Shown here: one piece after another, positions 52,856 to 64,000 of the stretch
Layout: every line of letters starts with the position of its first letter
Position numbering within the stretch: position 1 is the first letter of the stretch
NCBI GenBank assembly: GCA_947650365.1
Contig: OX393551.1
Span: 61,373,173 to 61,437,172 of the forward strand
Source of the DNA: Chamaelirium japonicum
Lineage: Eukaryota; Streptophyta; Magnoliopsida; Liliales; Melanthiaceae
Length of the DNA: 64,000 bases
Reading direction: 5' to 3'
Program-made: the position numbers and the translations under genes
Notes under the pieces: generated by a model
The model's database searches: none
Seen by the model: only the letters and a program-made list of their open reading frames with translations
What the model was told of the DNA's origin: nothing

Positions 52856-55800
52856 ACAATCCATTCTAATTCATTCGTACAATCCATTCTAATTCATTCG
52901 CACGATCAATTCTAATTCATTCGTATGATCCATTCTAATTCATTCCTACGATCTATTCTAATTCATTCGTTCGAATGTATCCATTCTAATTCATTCGTAC
53001 GATTCATTCTAATTCATTCGTACGATCCATTCTAATTCATTCGTACGATCCATTCTACTTCATTCGCACGAATGTATCCATTCTAATTCATTCGTACAAT
53101 TCATTCTAATTCATTCGCACGATTAATTCTAATTCATTTGTATGATCCATTCTAATTCATTCCTATGATCTATTCTAATTCATTCGTTCGAATGTATCCA
53201 TTCTAATTCATTCGTACGATTCATTCTAATTCATTCGTACAATCCATTCTGATTCATTCGTACGATCCATTCTACTTCATTCGCACGAATGTATCCATTC
53301 TAATTCATTCGTACAATCCATTCTAATTTATTCGCACGATCAATTCTAGTTCATTCGTATGATCCATTCTTATTCATTCCTACGATCTATTCTAATTCAT
53401 TCGTTCGAATGTATCCATTCTAATTCATTCGTACGATTCATTCTAATTCATTCGTATGATCCATTCTAATTCATTCGTACGATCCATTCTACTTCATTCG
53501 CACGAATGTATCCATTCTTATTCATTCGTACAATCCATTCTAATTCATTCGCACGATCAATTCTAATTCATTCGTATGATCCATTCTAATTCATTCCTAC
53601 GATCTATTCTAATTCATTAGTTCGAATGTATCCATTCTAATTCATTCGTAAGATTCATTCTAATTCATTCGTACGATCCATTCTAATTCATTCGTACGAT
53701 ACATTCTACTTCATTCGCACGAATGTATCCATTCTAATTCATTCGTACAATCCATTCTAATTCATTCGCACGATCAATTCTAATTCATTCGTATGATCCA
53801 TTCTAATTCATTCCTACGATCTATTCTAATGCATTCGTTCGAATGTATCCATTCTAATTCATTCGTACGATTCATTCTAATTCATTGGTACGATCCATTC
53901 TGATTCATTCGTACGATCCATTCTACATCATTCGCACGAATGTATCCATTCTAATTCATTCGTACAATCCATTCTAATTCATTCGCACGATCAATTCTAA
54001 TTCATTCGTATGATCCATTCTAATTCATTCCTACGATCTATTCTAATTCATTCGTTCGAATGTATCCATTCTAATTCATTCGTACGATTCATTCTAATTC
54101 ATTCGTACGATCCATTCTAATTCATTCGTACGATCTATTCTACTTCATTCGCTCGAATGTATCCATTCTAATTCATTCGTGCAATCCATTCTAATTCATT
54201 CGCACGATCAATTCTAATTCATTCGTATGATCCATTCTAATTCATTCCTATGATCTATTCTAATTCATTCGTTCGAATGTATCCATTCTAATTCATTCGT
54301 ACGATTCATTCTAATTCATTCGTACGATCCATTCTAATTCATTTGTACGATCCATTCTACTTCATTAGCACGAATGTATCCATTCTAATTCATTCGTATA
54401 ATCCATTCTAATTCATTCGCACGATCAATTCTAATTCATTCGTATGATCCATTCTAATTCATTCCTACGATCTATTCTAATTCATTCGTTCGAATGTATC
54501 CATTCTAATTCATTCGTACGATTCATTCTAATTCATTGGTACGATCCATTCTAATTCATTCGTACAATCCATTCTACTTCATTCGCACGAATGTATCCAT
54601 TCTAATTCATTCGTACAATCCATTCTAATTCATTCGCACGATCAATTCTAATTCATTCGTATGATCCATTCTAATTCATTCCTACGATCTATTCTAATTC
54701 ATTCGTTCGAATGTATCCATTCTAATTCATTCGTACGATTCATTCTAATTCATTCGTACGATCCGTTATAATTCATTCGTACGATCCATTCTACTTCATT
54801 CGCACGAATGTATCCATTCTAGTTCATTCGTACAATCCATTCTAATTCATTCGCACGATCAATTCTAATTCATTCATATGATCCATTCTAATTCATTCCT
54901 ATGATCTATTCTAATTCATTCGTTCGAATGTATCCATTCCAATTCATTCGTACGATTCATTCTAATTCATTCGTACGATCCATTCTAATTCATTCGTACG
55001 ATCCATTCTACTTCATTCGCACGAATGTATCCATTCTAATTCATTCGTACAATCCATTCTAATTCATTCGCACGATCAATTCTAATTCATTCGTATGATC
55101 CATTCTAATTCATTCCTACGATCTATTCTAATTCATTCGTTCGAATGTATCCATTCTAATTCATTCGTACGATTCATTCTAATTCATTCGTACGATCCAT
55201 TCTAATTCATTCGTACGATCCATTCTACTTCATTCTCACGAATGTATCCATTCTAATTCATTCGTACAATCCATTCTAATTCATTCGCACGATCAATTCT
55301 AATTCATTCGTATGATCCATTCTAAGTCATTCCTACGATCTATTCTAATTCATTCATTCGAATGTATCCATTCTAATTCATTCATACGATTCATTCTAAT
55401 TCATTCGTACGATCCATTCTAATTCTTTCGTAGGATCCATTCTACTTCATTCAAACGAATGTATCCATTCTAATTCATTCGTACAATCTATTCTAATTCA
55501 ATCGCACGATCAATTCTAATTCATTCGTATGATCCATTCTAATTCATTCCTACGATCTATTCTAATTCATTCGTTCGAATGTATCCATTCTAATTCATTC
55601 GTACGATTCATTCTAATTCATTCGTACGATCCATTCTAATTCATTCGTACGATCCATTCTACTTCATTCGCACGAATGTATTCATTCTAATTCATTCGTA
55701 CAATCCATTCTAATTCATTCGCACGATCATTTCTAATTCATTCGTATGATCCATTCTAATTCATTCCTACGATCTATTCTAATTCATTCGTTCGAATGTA

Positions 55801-57421
55801 TCCATTCTAATTCATTCGTACGATTCATTCTAGTTCATTCGTACGATCCATTCTAATTTATTCGTACGATCCATTCTACTTCATTCGCACGAATGTATCC
55901 ATTCCAATTCATTTGTACAAACCATTCTAATTCATTCGCACGATCAATTCTAATTCATTCGTATGATCCATTCTAATTCATTCCTACGATCTATTCTAAT
56001 TCATTCGTTCGAATGTATCTATTCTAATTCATTCGTACGATTCATTCTAATTCATTCGTACGATCCATTCTAATTCATTCGTACGATCCATTCTACTTCA
56101 TTCGCACGTATGTATCCATTCTAATTCATTCGTACAATCCATTCTAATTCATTCGCACGATCATTTCTAATTCATTCGTATGATCCATTCTAATTCATTC
56201 CTACGATCTATTCTAATTCATTCGTTCGAATGTATCCATTCTAATTCATTCGTACGATTCATTCTAATTCATTCGTACGATCCATTCTAATTTATTCGTA
56301 CGATCCATTCTATTTCATTCGCACGAATGTATCCATTCCAATTCATTCGTACAAACCATTCTAATTCATTCGCGCGATCAATTCTAATTCATGCGTATGA
56401 TCCATTCTAATTCATTCCTACGATCTATTCTAATTCATTCGTTCAAATGTATCCATTCTAATTCATTCGTACGATTCATTCCAATTCATTCATACGATCC
56501 ATTCTAATTCATTCGTACGATCTATTCTACTTCATTCGCACGAATGTATCCATTCTAATTCATTCGTACAATCCATTCTAATTCATTCGCACGATCAATT
56601 CTAATTCATTCGTATGATCCATTCTAATTCATTCCTACGATCTATTCTAATTCATTCGTTCGAATGTATCCATTCTAATTCATTCGTACGATTCATTCTA
56701 ATTCATTCGTACGATCCATTCTAATTTATTCGTACGATCCATTCTACTTCATTCGCATGAATGTATCCATTCTAATTCATTCGTGCAATCCATTCTAATT
56801 CATTCGCACGATCAATTCTAATTCATTCGTATGATCCATTCTAAATCATTCCTATGATCTATTCTAATTCATTCGTTCGAATGTATCTATTCTAATTCAT
56901 TCGTACGATTCATTCTAATTCATTCGTACGATCCATTCTAATTCATTCGTACGATCCATTCTACTTCATTCACACGAATGTATCCATTCTAATTCATTCG
57001 TACAATCCATTCTAATTCATTCGCACGATCAATTCTAATTCATTTGTATGATCCATTCTAATTCATTCCTACGATCTATTCTAATTCATTCGTTCGAATG
57101 TATCCATTCTAATTCATTCGTACGATTCATTCTAATTCATTCGTACGATCCATTCTATTTCATTCGTACGATCCATTCTACTTCATTCGCACGAATGTAT
57201 CCATTCTAATTCATTCGTACAATCCATTCTAATTCATTCGCACGATCAATTCTAATTCATTCGTATGATCCATTCTAATTCATTCCTACGATCTATTCTA
57301 ATTGATTCGTTCGAATGTTTCCATTCTAATTCATTCGTATGATTCATTCTAATTCATTCGTACGATCCATTCTGATTCATTCGTACGATCCATTCTACAT
57401 CATTCGCACGAATGTATCCAT
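52856..57421 (-). repeat. Reverse HOR block, the cleanest array in the window
   Basis: 4566 bases, about 21 HOR copies with almost no register breaks (CTACGATC or CTATGATC at 54031, 54248 and 54465). It ends in CGCACGAATGTATCC joined to ATTCGAATGAATG, the junction also seen at 39530. Confidence 0.96.
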
Positions 57422-57933
57422 TCGAATGAATGAATTAGAATAGATCGTAGAAATGAATTAGAATGGATCATACGAATGAATTAGAACTGATCGTGCGAAT
57501 GAATTAGAATGGATTGTACGAATGAATTAGAATGGATACATTCGTGTGAATGAAGTAGAATGGATCGTACGAATGAATTAGAATGGATCGTACGAATGAA
57601 TCAGAATGGATCGTACGAATGAATTAGAATAAATCGTACGAATGAATTAGAATGGAAACATTCGAACGAATGAATTAGAATAGATCGTAGGAATGAATTA
57701 GAATAGATCATACGAATGAATTAGAATTGATCGTGCGAATGAATTAGAATGGATTATACGAATGAATTAGAATGGATACATTCGTGCGAATGAAGTAGAA
57801 TGGATCGTACGAATGAATTAGAATGGATCGTATGAATGAATTAGAATGAATTGTACGAATGAATTAGAATGGATTGTACGAATGAATTAGAATGGATCGT
57901 ACGAATGAATTAGAATGGATTAGAATGGATTGT
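57422..57933 (+). repeat. Forward HOR block
   Basis: Two HOR copies, then three plain monomers. It ends at GATTGTACGATC (centre 57933/57934). Confidence 0.93.
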
Positions 57934-58419
57934 ACGATCAATTCTAATTCATTCGTATGATCCATTCTAATTCATTCGCACGAATGTATCCATTCTAATT
58001 CATTCGTACAATCCATTCTAATTCATTCGCACGATCAATTCTAATTCATTCGTATGATCCATTCTAATTCATTCCTATGATCTATTCTAATTCATTCGTT
58101 CGAATGTTTCCATTCTAGTTTATTCGTACGATTCATTCTAATTCATTCGTACGATCCATTCTGATTCATTCGTACGATCCATTCTAATTCATTCGTACGA
58201 TCCATTCTACTTCATTCGCACGAATGTATCCATTCTAATTCATTCGTACAATCCATTCTAATTCATTCGCACGATCAATTCTAATTCATTCGTATGATCC
58301 ATTCTAATTCATTCCTACGATCTATTCTAATTCATTCGTTCGAATGTATCCATTCTAATTCATTCATACGATTCATTCTAATTCATTCGTACGATCCATT
58401 CTAATTCATTCGTATGATC
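57934..58419 (-). repeat. Reverse satellite left of insert copy 2
   Basis: About two HOR copies of the GTTTCC/CTGATTC subtype. The last monomer, CGTATGATC, abuts the insert, as it does in mirror image at 10580. Confidence 0.93.
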
Positions 58420-58566
58420 ATTATGGCAATTTGATCATCCTCATAAAAAATTAACAAAATCTGAAACTTCTAAGGGCGCCGATTGAATCAAACGTTTCTG
58501 AACCGTCTATTTGAACCGTTAATTTAAATAACACATTTGACGCCCTTATAAGTTTCCGAATTTGCT
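58420..58566 (-). mobile_element. 147-bp non-satellite insert, copy 2 (inverted)
   Basis: Exact reverse complement of 10433-10579 except one base (58444 T, against G at 10555 in copy 1). Matching positions sum to 68999. The terminal inverted repeats lie at 58463-58480 and 58539-58556. The satellite beyond its outer end (to about 58875) also mirrors the flank of copy 1, including the truncated GATCTAATTC monomer near 58692. It therefore moved as part of an array segment rather than by a second insertion. Confidence 0.88.
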
Positions 58567-58876
58567 GATCCATTCTAATTCATTCGTACGATCCATTCTA
58601 ATTCATTCGCACAAATGTATCCATTCTAATTCATTCGCTCGAATATATCCATTTTAATTCATTCGTAAGATCCATTCTAATTCATTCGTACGATCTAATT
58701 CATTCATACGATTCATTCTAATTCATTCGTATGATCGATTCTAATTCATTTGCACGATCCATTCTAATTCATTCGTACAATCCATTCTAATTCATTCGTA
58801 TGATTCATTCTAATCCATTCGTACGATCCATTTCATTCATTCGTACGATCGATTCTAATTCATTCTCACAAATGTA
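58567..58876 (-). repeat. Degenerate reverse satellite, mirror of 10.11-10.43 kb
   Basis: Non-HOR monomers with rare forms (GCTCGAATATATCC, GCACAAATG, TTTGCACG, CATTTCATTC, CTCACAAATGTAAAATTAG). It pairs in reverse complement with the left flank of insert copy 1 over about 310 bases, with scattered changes. It then turns forward. Confidence 0.9.
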
Positions 58877-59953
58877 AAATTAGAATGGATCATATGAATG
58901 AATTAGAATTGATCGTGCGAATGAATTAGAATGGATTGTACGAATGAATTAGAATGGATACATTCGAGCGAATGAAGTAGAATGGATCGTACGAATGAAT
59001 TAGAATGGATCGTACGAATGAAATAGAATTGATCGTACGAATGAATTAGAATGGATTGTACGAATGAATTAGAATGGATACATTCGAAGGAGTGAATTAG
59101 AATAGATCGTAGGAATGAATTAGAATGGATCATACGAATGAATTAGAATTGATCGTGCGAATGAATTAGAATGGATTGTACGAATGAATTAGAATGGTTA
59201 CATTCGTGCGAATGAAGTAGAATGGATCGTACGAATGAATTAGAATGGATCGTACGAACGAATGAATTAGAATAGATCGTACAATCCATTCTAATTCATT
59301 CGCACGATCAATTCTAATTCATTCGTATGCGAATGAATTAGAATGGAAACATTCGAACGAATTAAGTAGAATGGATCGTACGAATGAATTAGAATGGATC
59401 ATACGAATGAATTAGAATTGATCGTGCGAATGAATTAGAATGGATTGTACGAATGAATTAGAATGGATACATTCGTGCGAATGAAGTAGAATGGATCGTA
59501 CGTATGAATTAGAATGGATCGTACGAATGAATTAGAATTGATCGTGCGAATGAATTAGAATGGATTGTACGAATGAATTAGATTGGATACATTCGTGCGA
59601 ATGAAGTAGAATGGATCGTACGAATGAATTAGAAAGGATCGTACGAATGAATCAGAATGGATCGTACGAATGAATTAGAATGAATCGTACGAATGAATTA
59701 GAATGGAAACATTCGAACGAATGAATTAGAATAGATCGTAGGAATGAATTAGAATGGATGATACGAATGAATTAGAATTGATCGTGCGAAAGAATTAGAA
59801 TAGATCGTAGGAATTAGAATGGATTGTACGAATGAATTAGAATAGATACATTCGTGCGAATGAATCAGAATGGATACATTCGTGCGAATGAATTAGAATG
59901 GATCGTACGAATGAATTAGAATGGATCGTACGAATGGATTAGAATTGATCGTA
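58877..59953. repeat. Forward blocks with a 48-bp reverse flip
   Basis: Forward to 59280, reverse 59281-59328 (two monomers), forward to about 59952. HOR order is partly kept, and truncated monomers lie near 59805-59820. The two F-to-R joins use CGTACAATCC and CGTATGATCC dyads. The reverse-to-forward one is a cut monomer (TATGCGAATG). Confidence 0.9.
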
Positions 59954-61868
59954 TGATCCATTCTAATTCATTCCTACGATCTATTCTAATTTATTCGTTC
60001 GAATGTATCCATTCTAATTGATTCGTACGATTCATTCTAATTCATTCGTACGATCCATTCTAATTCATTTGTACGATCCATTCTACTTCATTCGCACGAA
60101 TGTATCCATTCTAATTCATTCGTACAATCCATTCTAATTTATTCGCACGATCAATTCTAATTCATTCGTATGATCCATTCTAATTCATTCCTACGATCTA
60201 TTCTAATTCATTCGTTCGAATGTTTCTATTCTAATTTATTCGTACGATTCATTCTAATTCATTCGTACGATCCATTCTGATTCAATCGTACGATCCATTC
60301 TAATTCATTCGTATGATCCATTCTACTTCATTCGCACGAATGTATCCATGCTAATTCATTCGTACAATCCATTCTAATTCATTCCTACGATCTATTCTAA
60401 TTCATTCATTCGAATGTATCCATTCTAATTCATTCGTACGAATCTATTCTAATTCATTCCTACAATCCATTCTAATTCATTCGTACAATCCATTCTAATT
60501 CATTCACACGATCCATTCTAATTCATTCGTACGATCCATTCTAATTCATTCGTACGATCCATTCTAATTCATTCGTACGATCCATTCTAATTCATTCGTA
60601 CGATCCATTCTAATTCATTCGTATGATCCATTCTAATTCATTCGTACGATCCATTCTACTTCATTCGCACGATCAATTCTAATTCATTCGTACGATCCAT
60701 TCTAATTCATTCGTACGATCCATTCTAATTCATTCCAATTCATTCGCACGAATGTATCCATTCTAATTCATTCGCACGATCAATTCTAATTCATTCGTAT
60801 GATCCATTCTAATTCATTCCTACGATCTATTCTAATTCATTCGTTCGAATGTATCCATTCTAATTCATTCGTACGATCCATTCTACCTCATTCGCACGAA
60901 TGTATCCATTCTAATTCATTCGTACGATCCATTCTAATTCATTCATTCGAATGTTTCCATTCTAATTCATTCGTACGATTCATTCTAATCCATTCGTACG
61001 ATCCATTCTGATTCATTCGTACGATCCATTCTAATTCATTCGTACGATCCATTCTACTTCATTCGCACGAATGTATCCATTCTAATTCATTCGTACAATC
61101 CATTCTAATTCATTCGCACGATCAATTCTAATTCATTCGTATGATCCATTCTAATTCATTCCTACGATCTATTCTAATTCATTCGTTCGAATGTATCCAT
61201 TCTAATTCATTCGAACGATCAATTCTAATTCATTCGTCTGATCCATTCTAATTCATTCCTACGATCTATTCTAATTCATTCGTTCGAATGTATCCATTCT
61301 AATTCATTCGTACGATCCATTCTAATTCATTCGTACGATCCATTCTACTTCATTCGCACGAATGTATCCATTCTGATTCATTCGTACGATCCATTCTAAT
61401 TCATTCGCACGATCCATTCTACTTCATTCGCACGAATGTATCCATTCTAATTCATTCGTACAATCCATTCTAATTCATTCGCACGATCAATTCTAATTCA
61501 TTCGTATGATCCATTCTAATTCATTCCTACGATCTATTCTAATTCATTCGTTCGAATGTATCCATTCTAATTCATTCGTACGATCCATTCTAATTCATTC
61601 GTACGATCCATTCTACTTCATTCGCACAAATGTATCCATTCTAATTCATTCGTACAATCCATTTTAATTCATTCGCACGATCAATTCTAATTCATTCGTA
61701 TGATCCATTCTAATTCATTCCTACGATCTATTCTAATTCATTCGTTCGAATGTATCCATTCTAATTCATTCGTACGATTCATTCAAATTCATTCGTACGA
61801 TCCATTCTAATTCATTCGTACGATCCATTCTACTTCATTCGCACGAATGTATCCATTCTAATTCATTC
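59954..61868 (-). repeat. Reverse block: HOR around a uniform 23-mer run
   Basis: HOR copies flank a stretch at about 60420-60720 of six or more consecutive near-identical plain 23-mers (CGTACGATCC tails), where the nine-unit order is lost. It ends at the small palindrome ATTCTAGAAT. Confidence 0.93.
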
Positions 61869-63811
61869 TAGAATGGATTTCACGAATGAATTAGAATGGA
61901 TACATTCGTGCGAATGAAGTAGAATGGATCGTACGAATGAATCAGAATGGATCGTACGAATGAATTAGAATGAATCGTACGAATGAATTAGAATGGATAC
62001 ATTCGAACGAATGAATTAGAATAGATAGTAGGAATGAATTAGAATGAATCATACGAATGAATTAGAATTGATCGTGCGAATGAATTAGAATGGATTGCAC
62101 GAATGAATTAGAATGGATACATTCGTGCGAATGAAGTAGAATAGATCGTACGAATAAATTAGAATGGATCGTACGAATGAATTAGAATGAATCGTACGAA
62201 TGAATTAGAATGGATACATTCGAACGAATGAATTAGAATAGATCGTAGGAATGAATTAGAATGGATCATACGAATGAATTAGAATTGATCGTGCGAATGA
62301 ATTAGAATGGATTGTACGAATGAATTAGAATGGATACATTCGTGCAAATGATGTAGAATGGATCGTACGAATGAATCAGAATGGATCGTACGAATGAATT
62401 AGAATGAAACGTATGAATGAATTAGAATGGAAACATTCGAACGAATGAATTAGAATAGATCGTAGGAATGAATTAGAATGGATCATACGAATGAATTAGA
62501 ATTGATCGTGCGAATGAATTAGAATGGATTGTACGAATGAATTAGAATGGATACATTCGTGCGAATGAAGTAGAATGGATCGTACGAATGAATTAGAATG
62601 GATCGTACGAATGAATTAGAATGAATCATACGAATGAATTAGAATGGATACATTCGAACGAATGAATTAGAATAGATCGTAGGAATGAATTAGAATAGAT
62701 CATACGAATGAATAAGAATTGATCGTGCGAATGAATTAGAATGGATTGTACGAATGAATTAGAATGGACACATTCGTGCGAATGAAGTAGAATAGATCGT
62801 ACGAATAAATTAGAATGGATCGTACGAATGAATTAGACTGAATCGTACGAATGAATTAGAATGGATACATTCGAACGAATGAATTAGAATAGATCATAGG
62901 AATGAATTAGAATGGATCATACGAATGAATTAGAATTGATCGTGCGAATGAATTAGAATGGATTGCACGAATGAATTAGAATGGATACATTCATGCGAAT
63001 GAAGTAGAATGGATCGTACGAATGAATTAGAGTGGATCGTACGAATGAATTAGAATGAATCGTACGAATGAATTAGAATGGATACATTCGAACGAATGAA
63101 TTAGAATAGATCGTAGGAATGAATTAGAATGGATCATACGAATGAATTAGAATTGATCGTGCGAATGAAGTAGAATGGATCGTACGAATGAATTAGAATG
63201 GATCATACGAATGAATTAGAATGAATCGTACGAATGAATCAGAATGGATACATTCGAACGAATGAATTAGAATAGATCGTAGGAATGAATTAGAATGGAT
63301 CATACGAATGAATTAGAATTGATCGTGCGAATGAATTAGAATGGATTGCACGAATGAATTAGAATGGATACATTCGTGCGAATGAAGTAGAATGGATCGT
63401 ACGAATGAATTAGAATGGATCATACAAATGAATTAGAATGAATCGTAGGAATGAATTAGAATGGATACATTCGAACGAATGAATTAGAATAGATCGTAGG
63501 AATGAATTAGAATGGATCATACGAATGAATTAGAATTGATCGTGCGAATGAATTAGAATGGATTGTACGAATGAATTAGAATGGATACATTCGTGCGAAT
63601 GAAGTAGAATGGATCGTACGAATGAATTAGAATGGATCGTACGAATGAATTAGAATGGATACATTCGAACGAATGAATTAGAATAGATCGTAGGAATGAA
63701 TTAGAATGGATCATACGAATGAATTAGAATTGATCGTGCGAATGAATTAGAATGGATTGTACGAATGAATTAGAATGGATACATTCGTGCGAATGAATTA
63801 GAATGGATCGT
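61869..63811 (+). repeat. Forward HOR block
   Basis: About nine HOR copies, mostly at 217-bp spacing, with shortened copies near 63170 and 63660. It ends in GATCGTACGATC (centre 63811/63812). Confidence 0.95.
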
Positions 63812-64000
63812 ACGATCTATTCTATTTCATTCGTAAGATCCATTCTAATTCTTTCATATGATCCATTCTATTTCATTCGTACGATCCATTCTTACTCATT
63901 CGTACGATTCAATCTAATTCATTCGCACGATCCAATCATATTCATTCGTACGATCCATTCTAATTCATTCGTGCGATCTATTTCATTCATACGATCCGTT
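63812..64000 (-). repeat. Reverse non-HOR satellite, cut by window edge
   Basis: Second monomer set in reverse (CTATTTCATTC, CTTACTCATTC, CAATCATATTC), similar to 21.9-22.0 and 29.95-30.2 kb. The array clearly continues past the window. Confidence 0.92.

Noticed and set aside
1-64000. CRISPR-like array (23-28 bp repeats in series)
   Set aside because: There are no unique spacers. The whole length is repeat, the variable tails are a fixed set of nine, orientation flips, and no cas-like genes exist.
1-64000. Centromere CENP-B box in the monomer
   Set aside because: Reverse monomers give TTCG, four bases, A, two bases, C, which fits the first part of the known box, but the required CGGG end is absent (CATT here). 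At best a partial match.
1-64000. Human satellite II/III (GGAAT) identity
   Set aside because: GAATG-like pentamers are present, but the 23/28-bp monomer with GATCGTAC and the 217-bp HOR does not fit those simple pentamer arrays. The resemblance is compositional.

Overview
This 64 kb window is satellite DNA almost from end to end, and I find no credible gene. It points to a eukaryotic heterochromatic block (pericentromeric, subtelomeric or sex-chromosome-like). The species cannot be named from the sequence. The base unit is a 23-bp monomer: a 14-base core GAATGAATTAGAAT plus a 9-base tail, most often GGATCGTAC. A 28-bp form has a 14-base tail with the pentamer ACATT inserted (GGATACATTCG then TGC or AAC). 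Nine monomers (seven of 23 bp, two of 28 bp) in fixed order form a higher-order repeat (HOR) of 217 bp, confirmed by anchor spacing (for example ATCGTAG at 41994, 42211 and 42428). In that order the units are: (1) core with AAG for AAT, tail GGATCGTAC; (2) GGATCGTAC; (3) GAATCGTAC; (4) 28-mer ending CGAAC; (5) AGATCGTAG; (6) GGATCATAC; (7) TGATCGTGC; (8) GGATTGTAC; (9) 28-mer ending CGTGC. Below, 'forward' means the core reads on the + strand and 'reverse' means it reads on the - strand.

Layout: the array is not one head-to-tail tract. It changes orientation about 48 times, giving about 49 blocks from roughly 26 bp to 7.5 kb. Long regular blocks lie at 14041-21524 (reverse), 39531-44516, 44765-49139 and 49389-52855 (forward), 52856-57421 (reverse) and 61869-63811 (forward). 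Mosaic zones with short flips lie at 3.5-4.4, 21.5-23.0, 39.4-39.5 and 57.4-60 kb. A second set of monomers (GAGTAAGAATGG, AATTAAACTGG, GGAATTAGGGTGG and similar) that does not follow the 217-bp order recurs between the regular stretches on both strands.

Segmental copies overlie the array. They include a near-identical 2118-bp tandem duplication (15.76-20.0 kb), a pair offset by 4522 bp (about 30.3-32.05 and 34.82-36.57 kb), and a tandem pair of about 4.0-4.7 kb (42.55-46.1 and 46.57-50.7 kb) whose offset steps through 4019, 4670, 4647 and 4624. There is also an inverted pair (1 to about 395 and about 22039-22433). Several orientation junctions occur twice with the same bases, so they were copied along with their surroundings.

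The only non-satellite DNA is a 147-bp segment present twice in opposite orientation (10433-10579 and 58420-58566), with 146 of 147 bases identical. It contains a 94-bp core with 18-bp terminal inverted repeats, like a small non-autonomous element. Two further loci (1061-1075 and 39138-39152) keep only its first 15 bases, joined to satellite in a way that fits one 158-bp deletion later copied. The insert and its deletion scar therefore work as tags for tracing how the array was copied and inverted. All coordinates and identities were read by eye. Block edges are good to about 5-10 bases because the junctions share short homology.
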